The position numbers and the translations under genes are program-made. A stretch of DNA of 64,000 nucleotides from an uncultured Butyricimonas sp. (GTDB lineage Bacteria; Bacteroidota; Bacteroidia; Bacteroidales; Marinifilaceae). The notes under the pieces are model-generated. The model saw only the letters and a list, made by a program, of their open reading frames with translations. It was not told where the DNA came from and ran no database searches. The stretch covers positions 17,003-81,002 of the forward strand of contig CALUMT010000040.1 of the NCBI GenBank assembly GCA_944321845.1. The letters run 5' to 3'. Numbering within the stretch: position 1 is the stretch's first letter; every line of letters starts with the position of its first letter. This document shows positions 33,565 through 43,374 of this stretch, piece after piece.

Positions 33565-36224
33565 GTGACGAGATTGATGATATGAATAACGAGGAATTGG
33601 AAGGGGAGGAATCCCGGGAGGTGGTTGCCGGGGAACCGGTGGAGGAGAGCGGAAGTATCCGTTCCATCCAGCATTTGTCCGGGATGTTCGAGAAATGGTT
33701 TTTGGATTACGCCTCCTACGTGATTCTGGAACGGGCTGTGCCTTACGTGAATGACGGGTTGAAACCCGTGCAGCGGAGAATCCTGCATGCCATGAGGGAA
33801 ATGGATGACGGGCGATACAACAAGGTGGCGAATATTATCGGGAACACGATGAAGTATCACCCGCACGGGGATGCTTCTATCGGGGATGCCCTGGTGCAGT
33901 TGGGACAGAAGAATCTGCTGGTGGATTGCCAGGGTAACTGGGGAAATATCCTGACGGGGGATTCGGCTGCCGCACCCCGTTATATTGAGGCCCGGTTGTC
34001 GAAGTTTGCCCTGGAGGTGGCTTTTAACCCGAAGACGACGAACTGGAAGTTGTCATACGACGGGCGTAACCGGGAGCCGGTGACGCTGCCGGTGAAGTTC
34101 CCGTTGCTGTTGGCCCAGGGGGTGGAAGGTATTGCCGTGGGGTTGGCCTCAAAGATTTTGCCGCATAACTTTAACGAGTTGCTGGATGCCTGCGTGGCTT
34201 ATTTGCAGCATGAGGATTTCGTGTTGTATCCCGATTTCCCGACCGGGGGAATGATTGACGTTTCCAAGTATAATGACGGATTGCGGGGTGGCGTGGTGAA
34301 AATACGCGCCCGGATCGAGAAGGATGCCGGGAACAAGATTCTGCGGATTACGGAAATACCGTTCGGACGGACGACATCTTCCTTGATTGACAGTATCCTG
34401 AAGGCGAACGAGAAGGGGAAAATCAAGATCAAGAAGATAGATGACAATACGGCGGCTCACGTGGAGATCCTGGTGCATCTGGCTCCGGGGGTTTCTTCGG
34501 ACAAGACGATAGATGCCCTGTATGCCTGCACGGATTGCGAGTTGTCGATTTCGCCCAATTCCTGCGTGATCGAGAAGGATAAACCGGTGTTCATGCCCGT
34601 GACCGAGATTTTGAAGAAATCGGTGGATGACACGGTGGCCCTGTTGTTGCTGGAGTTGAAGATCCGGTTGGGAGAACTGGAGGCCGATTGGCAGTATTCT
34701 TCCCTGGAGAAGATATTTATCGAGGAACGTATCTACAAGGATAAGGAGTTTGAGGAGAGTCCCACGCTAGAGGCGGTGATTGCCCACGTGCGGGGACGCC
34801 TGGAGCCGTTCTTGCCCCGATTGATTCGTCCCGTGACGGATGAGGATATCAAGCTGCTCCTGGAAATCAAGATGAAGCGTATCCTGAAGTTTAACTCGGA
34901 GCAGGCCGAAAATCATATCCGGGGATTGGAAGAGGAAATTGCCCGGGTAAAGTATGATATAGAGCATATTATTCCCTACGCTATTGCTTATTACCGGAAT
35001 ATCAAGGCAAAATACGGGAAAGGACGGGAACGGTTGACGGAAATCCGGAGTTTCGAGAGTATCGAGGCTACAAAGGTAGTGGTGGCCAACGAGAAACTGT
35101 ATATCAACCGGGAGGAAGGTTTCGTGGGTACGGCCTTGAAGAAGGATGAATTTGTTTGCGAGTGTTCGGATATTGATGATATTATTGTTTTCCGCAAGGA
35201 TGGCACGTATTACGTGACGAAGGTGGCGGATAAGTTGTTCGTGGGGAAGGATGTGTTGTTCGTGAGCGTGTTCAAGAAGAATGACAAGCGGACGATTTAC
35301 AATGTGGCTTACCGGGATGGCCGCTTCGGGGCTTCCTACGTGAAGCGGTTCTTCGTGACCGGGGTGACCAGGGACAAGCAGTATAACCTGACGAAGGGGA
35401 CGGCCGGTTCCCGCGTGCTTTATTTCAGTGCGAATGCCAACGGGGAAGCGGAGGTGATTAAGGTCTGCCTGAAGCCTAAACCGGGTATGAAGAAACTGGT
35501 TTTCGAGTACGATTTTGCCGGGTTGGCCATCAAGGGACGGGATTCGCAAGGAAACCTGTTGAGTAAGAATGATATTCATAAAATCTCCCTGGCCCAGAAA
35601 GGGGCCTCTACCCTGGGAGGACGTAAGATATGGATTGACGAGGATGTGCTGCGCCTGAACACGGATGAACGGGGACGCTATCTTGGGGAGTTCCAGGGGG
35701 AAGACCGTATACTGGTGGTAAACAAGAACGGCACGTATTATACCTCGGATTTTGATTTGAGCAATCATTACGAGGAAGGGTATCTCGTCATCGAGAAGTT
35801 TGAGCCGGATAAGGTATGGTCGGCGGTGTTCTATGACGCGGAACAGCAGTATTTTTACCTGAAGCGATTCCGTTTCGAGAATGTGGCCCGGTTGACCGGT
35901 TTTATCGGGGAGACGGAAGGTTCTTATCTGGTTTGCCTGAGTGGTGCGTCTCGCCCGCGTTTCGAGGTGATTTTCGGGGGACGTTACGAGAACCGGCCGG
36001 CGGAGGTTATCATCGCGGACGAGTTTATTGCCGAGAAATCCTATAAGGCTCGCGGAAAGCGCGTGACAAATTACGAGGTGAAGGAAATCCGGGAGATTGA
36101 GCCGTTAGCGGAAGAAACAGACGAAGAGAATGCCGGGGAGGGGGATACGCCTGAGGTGGATTTTGAGGTGACGAATCCGGATATGATCAGTGACGAACCG
36201 CAGATGACGTTGGATTTCGATTAA
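33561..36224 (+). CDS. parC: Type IIA topoisomerase A subunit, ParC type
   Basis: DNA cleavage subunit of topoisomerase IV, 887 residues. An acidic N-terminal extension (1-32) precedes the winged-helix/tower domains: [11 protein letters not shown] (68-78), [13 protein letters not shown] (100-112, the quinolone-pocket region) and [11 protein letters not shown] with catalytic Tyr141. A coiled-coil gate region lies near 400-470. The C-terminal half (about 490-840) has repeated beta strands but lacks a clear GyrA box QRRGGKG, favouring ParC over GyrA. Acidic tail. It overlaps parE by 4 bases and is followed by aroK after 13 bases. Confidence 0.9.
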   Translation: MSDEIDDMNNEELEGEESREVVAGEPVEESGSIRSIQHLSGMFEKWFLDYASYVILERAVPYVNDGLKPVQRRILHAMREMDDGRYNKVANIIGNTMKYHPHGDASIGDALVQLGQKNLLVDCQGNWGNILTGDSAAAPRYIEARLSKFALEVAFNPKTTNWKLSYDGRNREPVTLPVKFPLLLAQGVEGIAVGLASKILPHNFNELLDACVAYLQHEDFVLYPDFPTGGMIDVSKYNDGLRGGVVKIRARIEKDAGNKILRITEIPFGRTTSSLIDSILKANEKGKIKIKKIDDNTAAHVEILVHLAPGVSSDKTIDALYACTDCELSISPNSCVIEKDKPVFMPVTEILKKSVDDTVALLLLELKIRLGELEADWQYSSLEKIFIEERIYKDKEFEESPTLEAVIAHVRGRLEPFLPRLIRPVTDEDIKLLLEIKMKRILKFNSEQAENHIRGLEEEIARVKYDIEHIIPYAIAYYRNIKAKYGKGRERLTEIRSFESIEATKVVVANEKLYINREEGFVGTALKKDEFVCECSDIDDIIVFRKDGTYYVTKVADKLFVGKDVLFVSVFKKNDKRTIYNVAYRDGRFGASYVKRFFVTGVTRDKQYNLTKGTAGSRVLYFSANANGEAEVIKVCLKPKPGMKKLVFEYDFAGLAIKGRDSQGNLLSKNDIHKISLAQKGASTLGGRKIWIDEDVLRLNTDERGRYLGEFQGEDRILVVNKNGTYYTSDFDLSNHYEEGYLVIEKFEPDKVWSAVFYDAEQQYFYLKRFRFENVARLTGFIGETEGSYLVCLSGASRPRFEVIFGGRYENRPAEVIIADEFIAEKSYKARGKRVTNYEVKEIREIEPLAEETDEENAGEGDTPEVDFEVTNPDMISDEPQMTLDFD

Positions 36225-36237
36225 CCCCGGGGACGAG

Positions 36238-36699
36238 ATGAAATATTTTATTGTCGGCTATATGGCCAGCGGCAAGACGACTTTCGGGCAGGTTTTTGCC
36301 CGGGAAGAGGGCTTGCCTTTTATCGATTTGGATGTTGCCGTGGAGGAACGGACAGGGTGTTCTATTCCGGATTTGTTTGCCATGAGGGGAGAGGCGTGTT
36401 TCCGGGAATTGGAGCGGCAGGTGCTGCACGAGTTGGGAGATAGTGACAGGGATTTCGTGTTGGCGACAGGTGGAGGAACCCCTTGTTTCTTCGATAATAT
36501 GGATTACATGAATTCCCGGGGAGAGACCCTTTTCCTGGATACTCCTTTGGAAGTACTGGTGGAGCGTTTGCTGAAACTTCGGGCATTCCGTCCGTTACTT
36601 TCGAATGTACGGGATGAGGAGTTGCAGGATTTTGTCGAGCGCCATCGGGCTTCCCGCTTACCTTTTTACACGTTGGCCAAACGAATTATTAATGATTGA
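36238..36699 (+). CDS. aroK: Shikimate kinase
   Basis: It phosphorylates shikimate at the 3-hydroxyl with ATP in the path to chorismate. 153 residues, a little short for the family (about 170). Walker A GYMASGKTT (7-15), the shikimate-binding DLD (32-34), EACFRELE, the GGG loop (LATGGGTP, about 77-84) and the lid arginine region RPLL. Thirteen bases after parC and two before the next gene, so probably read from the parEC transcript. Clear family call. Confidence 0.92.
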   Translation: MKYFIVGYMASGKTTFGQVFAREEGLPFIDLDVAVEERTGCSIPDLFAMRGEACFRELERQVLHELGDSDRDFVLATGGGTPCFFDNMDYMNSRGETLFLDTPLEVLVERLLKLRAFRPLLSNVRDEELQDFVERHRASRLPFYTLAKRIIND

Positions 36700-36701
36700 T
36701 A

Positions 36702-37433
36702 ATGAAATTGCTTGTAGTTGTTTCTTTGTTTTTATGCATGTGTGGAGTTAAGAATTCTCCAATAAAAAGAATTATTGGTAAAGGACTGGTTCCTTGTAAT
36801 TGGATGTATCAATCCGATTCCACGAATACTTATGATGGGCAAACGTGGTATTTTTATGCTAATGTACTTCCGACTGATTCGGTTACGGTTATTGGAGAGG
36901 AATGTTTGGGCGAATTAGGAACAACCTATGCTTTTATTGTTCATAATAGGGATTCTAGATCCCATGACACGTTTTCAGAAGAGTACATTCGGCAGTGGCG
37001 GGATAAGCGTGTGTCTGAAATACAAAAATTGGAAGGACATGTATCTTTGGAGAATATGGATTCTTCTCTGATGGAAAAATTTAGAGGATATTGGTTGTAC
37101 GTGTATAAATACAGGGGGGAATTTTATTTGCATCAGAGATGGGATTGCCTGATGGCCTATGAATTAACGGATTCTACATGGGTACAGATTGATATGGAAG
37201 TATTACCTAATAAGATTTGTGGACTTCAGGGAAATGAGAATATTTTTTATTTGCAATGCAATAACGGGAGGAAGGATATTTTTCGCCGTGTAGATGCTAC
37301 TCGTGAGATTTATAGGGTGAATGAAAATGCTTATATGATTCCCGCTCGTTGTTACCGTAAATTTGAATTAATTGCTTATTGTACTACGGTGGAAGGATTG
37401 CATGATTATTCTGTCTCTTTTGATGAAGATTGA
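36702..37433 (+). CDS. Hypothetical exported protein or lipoprotein
   Basis: Not recognised. 243 residues from ATG 36702, two bases after aroK; the N-terminus MKLLVVVSLFLCMCGVKNSP is a signal peptide with a possible lipobox (FLCMC). The mature part has alternating Tyr/Trp-rich beta-type segments and no membrane helix. It is clearly more AT-rich than aroK and the nuclease gene on either side, which suggests it was acquired or is under little codon selection. It runs convergently towards the nuclease gene with only six bases between stops, and no terminator was seen. Confidence 0.6.
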   Translation: MKLLVVVSLFLCMCGVKNSPIKRIIGKGLVPCNWMYQSDSTNTYDGQTWYFYANVLPTDSVTVIGEECLGELGTTYAFIVHNRDSRSHDTFSEEYIRQWRDKRVSEIQKLEGHVSLENMDSSLMEKFRGYWLYVYKYRGEFYLHQRWDCLMAYELTDSTWVQIDMEVLPNKICGLQGNENIFYLQCNNGRKDIFRRVDATREIYRVNENAYMIPARCYRKFELIAYCTTVEGLHDYSVSFDED

Positions 37434-37439
37434 TTGTTT

Positions 37440-40274
37440 TTATTGGCGTTTGCAGATGTCGGCATAGGGGCAGTTGCGGCATTTTTCCGTGATTTCTGTT
37501 TGTGTGAAAGGGATGTCCGGGGAGAATAATTCGCCGAGCAGATCGGTCAATAGTTCCCGAAATTCCGCTTCCAGGGGGAGAAAACGATGCACGGGGTCCT
37601 TGCCGCATTTCAAGGAATAATCGTAGCCGGGAGTGAAGAGTAGTTTGGTGCTGTAAATGCCGGGGAGGATGGGATCTGTGCCCGGATTCTCGTACTCGTA
37701 CATCAGGCAGTAGAGCAGGGTTTGGAAGGCGGCCTTGTTGCGTTGCTTGTTCTGGGAATCGAAAATGGCAGACAGATCCTTAAAGTCCATTTTGTCTGCC
37801 CCGGTCTTGTAGTCGATGACCCGGGTTCCCCGGTCGATGTGGTCTACCCGGTCGATGTTTCCCTCGATGTACACGGTACGGGAACCTGTTTGTCCGTTGG
37901 GGAGGGAGAAGGGCATCCGGTAGGGACGTTCCATGGAAATCAAGTGGAATGGGCAGAGGGACTTGTCGTACTCGAATACTTTCCGGATGTATTTTTTTAC
38001 AACGGACAGGACTAAGTCGTTCATACCGGTCGATATGACCTGGGATGGCAGGCTTTCGTACAGGCGGGTATAGGAGTTACGGATATGTTCCTCGATGAGG
38101 GTGTCGTTCTGCAGAAGGTTATCTAGGTGTTCGGTTGTCACCTCCCCGTTGGGGATGGTCTGGTAGAGCGATTGGGTGCATTCGTGGAAAATGGTTCCCA
38201 GTAGCCGATGGTCGAGTTCCTCGGCCATTTCGTCTTTCTCCTTGATCCCGGCAATGTATTTGAAATAGAATTTCAGCCGGCATTCCATGTAAGTGTTCAG
38301 TGCGGAGGGAGAAAGCCCTTTCCCATCGGTGCGGCTGTAGCGGGTGAGTTGTTCCAGTATCTCCGGGGTCTTGGAAATGGTGATTTCCGGGATATCCCGG
38401 GAGGAAATGTTGTTTTGAAAGTGGGTTTCCTGTATGGGAAGTCCCGATTCGTATTTCATCTGGTAGAGGAAGCGACTCATTTCTCCGCTGTTGATTCCCC
38501 GGGTCACGTCGGTATAGAGAAGCTTGACGTGTTCGGCCCGTTGCAATAGCCGGTAAAAATAGTAGGCAAACAAGGCGTCCTGGTGTTCCGGGGTAGGGAG
38601 GCCGAAACCGAGGCGCAGGTTGTAGGGAATGAATGAAGCGGTATGCCCGCTGGTGGGTATGATCCCCTCGTTTGCTGAAAGAATGATGAGATTCTTGAAA
38701 TCCAGCATACGGGTTTCCATCAGTCCCATGATTTGCATGCCTTCCAGGGGTTCGCCGGAGAAAGGAATCGTGATGCCTTGCAGGATTTTGTGGATGATCT
38801 GCAGGTAGAGTTGATTGTCCGGGGTGATACCCTCTTCCTGAAAGACGTTGCGCATGCTTTGAATCGTGGTGTATATGGAGAATAGAAATTCTTTCTCGAT
38901 GCGGAGGTTGTCGTCCGAGACCTCTTGTAGGCTCGTGATGAGGCGGCGGAGGACGCCCAACAGGTAGGTCATCAGGTTTTCTTCCCTGGAGGAGAAAATC
39001 TCCCGGGTGATGTCGTCCCATTGCAGATCTTTTTCCGGGATGTAGACGATGTTTTTCGTGTTGACCTCATTCGTGAAAGCGGGGATATCCTCCGGGCAGG
39101 AATTCTTGATTAATTTATGATTCAACAGGGCAATGACGGGTTTGTAATAGTAATACGTCATGCCTTCCTCCTGTTTTGTGTAGCGTTTCAGATCCCCGAG
39201 CATGGCGATAAGGGCTGCCACGGAGGTGTTTTGTGCCGGGTAACCCATCGTGATGTTGATTTTGGAAATCTCGGGGGGAATGGAATGAATGACGGGCGTA
39301 AGCAGGGTTTCATCGCACAGCACGATGGCTGTATCCGTGTATTCTTTCCGTGGCGAGGGATGCAGCTGTTTCAGTAGGGTTGGGATGAGTTTTGCCTGCC
39401 CGATGACCGAGGGGGTGGAAATGTATTCCACGCTTTTGCCGTTATGCCGGAAATTGTTGAAATGCTCTATCCCCAGGGCATTGGGGAACAGTTTCATGTT
39501 CTCCCGGATGTAGTGTCCGGCCTCGTGGTTATCGTTGGTCGAGTAATACAGGTCATAATCCCAGTAGAAGAGGGCCTGTCCATTGTCCCGGAAATAGCTG
39601 AATATCTTTTTCTCGCATTGATTCAGGGCGTTGAAACCGGCGAATACCAGTTGGCGGTCGGTATGAAAGTCGTTCAACCGTTCCGCGAAGAGGCGTTGCC
39701 CCATTCCCTCGTAACAAAGTCCTTCGGCTAACAGATGTTCCCGAAATTTCTGGTAGGTGGGATAGAGCCGATTCCACACGTTCAGGAATTCCTGTTGTTC
39801 CCGGCTGTATTTCTCGGGATGGAAGCTGCTCCAGAAACTGCGGATGAACTCTATCTGCTCCGGGGTGAGATAGGGAAAAGCGGCTTCGATTTCCTGCAGG
39901 GCGACCAGGTTGGAGAATAGTCCCCGGGCATCGGCCATGTATTTGTCGATGTCGTCAAAGTCCCCGAGAAGCATGTTACCCCAGAAATAAAAGTCGTCGA
40001 AGCGTTCCTCCGTGCCGGAGCAGGTACGGTATGCCTTGTATAATTTGATGATCAGGGCCAAGTCCTCGGCTTTCTTCAATCCGGTTTGGCGTTCAATGAA
40101 TTCACCCAGGGTAAGAATTTCCGGCATCCACACGGGACGGTCGACCAGTGCGGACAGTTCCCGGGCCAGGAATAATCCGGCCCGTTTGTTGGGAAACAGG
40201 ATGGTCAGGTGTTCGAAATGGTAGCCGTAACGCTGGATTAAATCTTTTGCCAACAGGTTTAGGAATGAATTCAT
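37440..40274 (-). CDS. AddB-like PD-(D/E)XK nuclease with Fe-S cysteines
   Basis: A 944-residue protein related to the AddB subunit of AddAB helicase-nucleases, which process DNA ends for recombination. Start ATG at 40272-40274 (MNSFLNLLAKDL); a longer in-frame start lies in the promoter region. The N-terminal part is a UvrD-fold-like region with TILFPNKRAGLFLAREL in place of a normal Walker A. The C-terminal nuclease domain (about 700-944) has RVIDYKTGADK (DxK active site near 850) and four cysteines suited to a 4Fe-4S cluster: one in TYMECRLKFYFKYI and three in EKCRNCPYADICKR at the end. A partner AddA-like helicase is not in the window. Divergent from the nitroreductase gene. Confidence 0.82.
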   Translation of the reverse strand: MNSFLNLLAKDLIQRYGYHFEHLTILFPNKRAGLFLARELSALVDRPVWMPEILTLGEFIERQTGLKKAEDLALIIKLYKAYRTCSGTEERFDDFYFWGNMLLGDFDDIDKYMADARGLFSNLVALQEIEAAFPYLTPEQIEFIRSFWSSFHPEKYSREQQEFLNVWNRLYPTYQKFREHLLAEGLCYEGMGQRLFAERLNDFHTDRQLVFAGFNALNQCEKKIFSYFRDNGQALFYWDYDLYYSTNDNHEAGHYIRENMKLFPNALGIEHFNNFRHNGKSVEYISTPSVIGQAKLIPTLLKQLHPSPRKEYTDTAIVLCDETLLTPVIHSIPPEISKINITMGYPAQNTSVAALIAMLGDLKRYTKQEEGMTYYYYKPVIALLNHKLIKNSCPEDIPAFTNEVNTKNIVYIPEKDLQWDDITREIFSSREENLMTYLLGVLRRLITSLQEVSDDNLRIEKEFLFSIYTTIQSMRNVFQEEGITPDNQLYLQIIHKILQGITIPFSGEPLEGMQIMGLMETRMLDFKNLIILSANEGIIPTSGHTASFIPYNLRLGFGLPTPEHQDALFAYYFYRLLQRAEHVKLLYTDVTRGINSGEMSRFLYQMKYESGLPIQETHFQNNISSRDIPEITISKTPEILEQLTRYSRTDGKGLSPSALNTYMECRLKFYFKYIAGIKEKDEMAEELDHRLLGTIFHECTQSLYQTIPNGEVTTEHLDNLLQNDTLIEEHIRNSYTRLYESLPSQVISTGMNDLVLSVVKKYIRKVFEYDKSLCPFHLISMERPYRMPFSLPNGQTGSRTVYIEGNIDRVDHIDRGTRVIDYKTGADKMDFKDLSAIFDSQNKQRNKAAFQTLLYCLMYEYENPGTDPILPGIYSTKLLFTPGYDYSLKCGKDPVHRFLPLEAEFRELLTDLLGELFSPDIPFTQTEITEKCRNCPYADICKRQ

Positions 40275-40295
40275 GTCGCCTTTGAAATTTATTGT

Positions 40296-40319
40296 TACTT
40301 TTGTTTGGAAACAAAAGTA
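40296..40319. promoter_or_regulatory. Symmetrical divergent -7 boxes
   Basis: TACTTTTGTTT and AAACAAAAGTA form a perfect 11-bp inverted repeat separated by GG. Each arm carries TACTTTTG, a perfect TAnnTTTG box, facing opposite directions, in the 73-bp gap between the divergent nuclease and nitroreductase genes. No -33 partner at 19 bases was found on either side, so it could be a divergent promoter core or an operator. Confidence 0.5.
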
Positions 40320-40347
40320 CGGTTTAAAAACGAAATAAAATCTATCC

Positions 40348-40911
40348 ATGTTGAAAGAATTGTTGCAGAAAAACAGGAGTTACCGCCGCTTTTTTCAGGA
40401 TGTGCGCCTGACGGAGGCCGAGTTGCGGGAATTGGTCGGTTTGACCCGTTATTGTGCTTCCGGGCGGAATGCCCAGGCATTGCGCTATCGGGCAGTGGTG
40501 GACAAAAAGACCTGCGAGCAGGTTTTTCATACGTTGGCCTGGGCCGGTTACTTGAAGGATTGGCCGGGTCCAGAGGAGGGCGAACGGCCTTCGGCTTACC
40601 TGATCCAGTTGCTGGATACTTCCATCGTGGAGAATTGTCTCTGTGATGACGGAATCCAGGCGCAGACTATTCTGCTGGGAGCCGTGGAAAAGGGCTATGG
40701 CGGTTGCATCATCAAGGCTTTCAAGAATGATGCCTTGCGGGAAATCCTGCAATTGCCGGAACACCTGAAGATCATGTACGTGCTGGCACTTGGCAAACCG
40801 AAAGAGACGGTGGTACTCGAGGATATGAAGGACGGGGATTTCCGTTATTGGCGGGAGCCTGACGGTTCGCACCATGTACCCAAGCGGCCGTTGGAAGATT
40901 TGTTGGTATAA
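40348..40911 (+). CDS. Nitroreductase family flavoprotein
   Basis: A 187-residue FMN-dependent NAD(P)H oxidoreductase of the nitroreductase fold. The N-terminus KNRSYRRFFQDVRLTEAELRELV and the segment CASGRNAQALRYRAVVD are the FMN-phosphate binding pattern; YGGCIIKAF around residue 110-118 and the ending VLALGKPKETVV also fit. The natural substrate cannot be told. It is followed after 13 bases by a FAH-like gene, so the two may be one operon. Confidence 0.85.
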   Translation: MLKELLQKNRSYRRFFQDVRLTEAELRELVGLTRYCASGRNAQALRYRAVVDKKTCEQVFHTLAWAGYLKDWPGPEEGERPSAYLIQLLDTSIVENCLCDDGIQAQTILLGAVEKGYGGCIIKAFKNDALREILQLPEHLKIMYVLALGKPKETVVLEDMKDGDFRYWREPDGSHHVPKRPLEDLLV

Positions 40912-40924
40912 GGGAGGAGGGACG

Positions 40925-41494
40925 ATGAAACTGATTTGTGCAGAGTATAATAAACGGGGCGATGTGGCCTATTCCGTGGTGGGGGATAATGCCTTGTTGC
41001 GGAATAATGATGATTTTTATATCCCTGATTTTGCCGGTCATCTTACCGCGGAACCGCATCTGGTATTGCGGGTAAGTAAAATCGGGAAAAGCGTGGGTGA
41101 GCGTTTTGCCGGCCGCTATTACGAGGAAGTGGGCGTTGGTATCCGATTCCACGCGGAGGACCTGGAAAATAGTTTGCTGGATAAAGGTTTGTCTCCGGCG
41201 ATGGCTTCCGCTTTTGACGGGTCGGCGGCTATTTCCCCGTTGGTTTCCCGGGAGGGGAGTGTGGAAGATTGGTGTCTGGTTTTCCGGAAAAACGAGGAAG
41301 TCCTTTATTCCGGTCGGGTTGAGGATTTACCTCTTTCACCCGAACAGCAGATTGCTGCCATGTCCCGTTACTACATGCTGAAAATCGGTGACTTCATTTA
41401 TTGCGGCGGTCTACCCCGTTTCGTTGTCCAACCCGGCGACCGTCTTCGTCTTTCCCTCGCCGATCGGGAATTGCTCGACTTTGGGGTAAAGTGA
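40925..41494 (+). CDS. Fumarylacetoacetate hydrolase-like protein
   Basis: 189 residues from ATG 40925, preceded by GGGAGGAGGGACG as ribosome site. It has the fold pattern of the FAH/2-hydroxyhepta-dienedioate isomerase superfamily: LVLRVSKIGKSVGERFAGRYYEEVGVGIRF near the N-terminus, then a segment ending IYCGGLPRFVVQPGDRLRLSL typical of the C-terminal hydrolase strand. The standard acidic metal ligands (E-x-E, D) are less clear than in true FAH, so the reaction is uncertain; decarboxylation or hydration of 2-oxo acids is typical for relatives. Second gene after the nitroreductase; a strong terminator follows. Confidence 0.7.
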   Translation: MKLICAEYNKRGDVAYSVVGDNALLRNNDDFYIPDFAGHLTAEPHLVLRVSKIGKSVGERFAGRYYEEVGVGIRFHAEDLENSLLDKGLSPAMASAFDGSAAISPLVSREGSVEDWCLVFRKNEEVLYSGRVEDLPLSPEQQIAAMSRYYMLKIGDFIYCGGLPRFVVQPGDRLRLSLADRELLDFGVK

Positions 41495-41531
41495 TTTTTG
41501 CAATCGGGAGATTGATACGCTAGGTAAGAAT

Positions 41532-41563
41532 ATAAAAAACGGTCCGTAAAGACCGTTTTTTAT
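41532..41563. terminator. Bidirectional terminator
   Basis: ATAAAAAACGGTC / GACCGTTTTTTAT, a perfect 13-bp stem with the 6-nt loop CGTAAA; the A/T ends provide a T-run on both strands, between the convergent FAH-like and acyl-CoA ligase genes. Confidence 0.88.
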
Positions 41564-41566
41564 GAT

Positions 41567-43243
41567 TTATTTCGAGTAAAGGAAACGCTTGATTTTGTGC
41601 GTGGGGGTTTTCTCGAATGGTTCGTGCTGCACCAGTACCAGTTGGAGTTTCGAGAAATTGTTTACCCGGGCATTCACGTATTCCCGCAATTCCTGTTTCT
41701 GTTCCTCGATGTAATCGCTGATTTTGGCCTTGTAGTTTCCGGCCTGATTTTTCAACTTGTGGTACTGTTTTTCCAGTTCTTCCATGTTGAAATGAACCAT
41801 GGCTACCAGTTTCCCTTTCTTCTCTACCACCAGCGACTCGTTCACGAAACGGAAATTATTGATGATGGATTCGATTTCCTCCGGGTAGATATTTTCCCCG
41901 GAAGCCCCGAGTATCATGGTTTTGATACGGCCGCGGATGGAAAGGCGTCCCTGTTTGTCCATGGCGCCGAGGTCTCCCGTTTTGAACCATCCGTCGGGCG
42001 AGAATACTTCCTCGTTCAGTTCTGGGCGTTTGTAGTAACCTTGCATCACGTTCGGGCCCTTGATCCAGATTTCACCCTCTCCCTTGTGGTCGGGTTCGTT
42101 GATTTTTATCGTCACACCCTCCATCACGGGACCAACGCCCTGCAGGAAGGTTTGCGAGGGATTGGAACCGGCCACCATCGGAGCGGTTTCCGTCAACCCG
42201 TAGCCGATGGCATAGGGGAAGCGGGCTTCCCGGAGGAATCGTTCCACGGTGGCGTCCAGTTTGGAACCGCCGATACCGAAGAATTTCAACTCTCCGCCAA
42301 ATGTCTGCATCAATTTTTTCCCGGCCAAGTAATTGAGAATCTTACGGGCCGGGCTGAAACCATACAGGGTACGGATGAATTTGTTCTTCTGGAACTTGGG
42401 TACAACCTGCGTCTTGTATATTTTCTCGATGATCAGGGGTACGGAAAGAATCACTGTCGGGCGCACTTTCTGCATGGCGGGCACGAGCAATTTGGGTGTC
42501 GGTACCCGGTCCAGGTAGTAAACCTGTGCCCCGTACATCAGCGGGAGCAATAATCCCAGTGTGTTCTCGTACGTGTGGGCCATGGGCAGGATGCTCAGGA
42601 ACTTGTACGTTTCATCCACGGGTTGGATGGTGTGGCATTGTTGGGCATCCCATACCAGGTTCTTGTGGGTGAGGATAACGCCTTTCGAAAAGCCTGTTGT
42701 ACCGGAAGTGTAAATGATGGAGGCAATGTCGTCTTCCTCTACCTCCACGCTGGGCAGTAACGAGGTATCGTGCAGATTGATGTCCGGTGTCAACCGATCC
42801 AATTCCTCCGGCGTGTAACATCCATCCGGGATAGTCGCGAAATTATTGATTAATATCTTGTGTTTCAGGAAAGGCGTACTCACGGTTTCCAGTTGTTTGG
42901 CCAGCAGGCGGGATACGAATATCACTTTTACCTCGGCATGTTCCAGTATGTTTTGGAGTTCCGTGGAGGAGAAACCCGGCAGGATGGGTACCGTGATGGC
43001 TCCCGTCTGGGCAATGGCGAATTGCGTGATTCCCCAGTTGGGCATATTGGCACTGAGAATAGCTACTTTGTCCCCTTTCTTCACGCCGAGGCGCAACAAG
43101 TGATGGGCAACAGCAACCACCTCGTTATATAAATCCTGGTAAGTCCTCTTCCCGCTAGCCACGAAGTTCAAAGACAACTTCTTGGCGAATTTGGAACAAC
43201 TTGTTTTAAGCAGTTCCGGTAGAGTTAGTTTTTTTAATGTCAT
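41567..43243 (-). CDS. AMP-binding long-chain fatty acid-CoA ligase
   Basis: It would activate fatty acids to acyl-CoA via an acyl-AMP. 558 residues, typical of the FadD class. ATP/AMP motifs in order: YTSGTTGFSKGV (P-loop, about 177-188), YGLTETAPM (about 343), WFKTGDLG (about 412-420) and the hinge GRIKTMILGASGENIYPEE with the C-terminal lid after it. No signal peptide. A TAATTTTG box read on the minus strand (43269-43276) is a likely -7 element. Single-gene unit ending at the terminator 41532-41563. Confidence 0.9.
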   Translation of the reverse strand: MTLKKLTLPELLKTSCSKFAKKLSLNFVASGKRTYQDLYNEVVAVAHHLLRLGVKKGDKVAILSANMPNWGITQFAIAQTGAITVPILPGFSSTELQNILEHAEVKVIFVSRLLAKQLETVSTPFLKHKILINNFATIPDGCYTPEELDRLTPDINLHDTSLLPSVEVEEDDIASIIYTSGTTGFSKGVILTHKNLVWDAQQCHTIQPVDETYKFLSILPMAHTYENTLGLLLPLMYGAQVYYLDRVPTPKLLVPAMQKVRPTVILSVPLIIEKIYKTQVVPKFQKNKFIRTLYGFSPARKILNYLAGKKLMQTFGGELKFFGIGGSKLDATVERFLREARFPYAIGYGLTETAPMVAGSNPSQTFLQGVGPVMEGVTIKINEPDHKGEGEIWIKGPNVMQGYYKRPELNEEVFSPDGWFKTGDLGAMDKQGRLSIRGRIKTMILGASGENIYPEEIESIINNFRFVNESLVVEKKGKLVAMVHFNMEELEKQYHKLKNQAGNYKAKISDYIEEQKQELREYVNARVNNFSKLQLVLVQHEPFEKTPTHKIKRFLYSK

Positions 43244-43374
43244 GTTTTTGTAATTCGAATTTTCCCGTCAAAATTAGTATGTTATATGTTAGCTTTTAGT
43301 TAAAGACGGGCCAAAAATAGTTATTACTCCCAAATAAATGGGAATTGTTGTTTATTTTGGGTGCTTGGGAAAGT

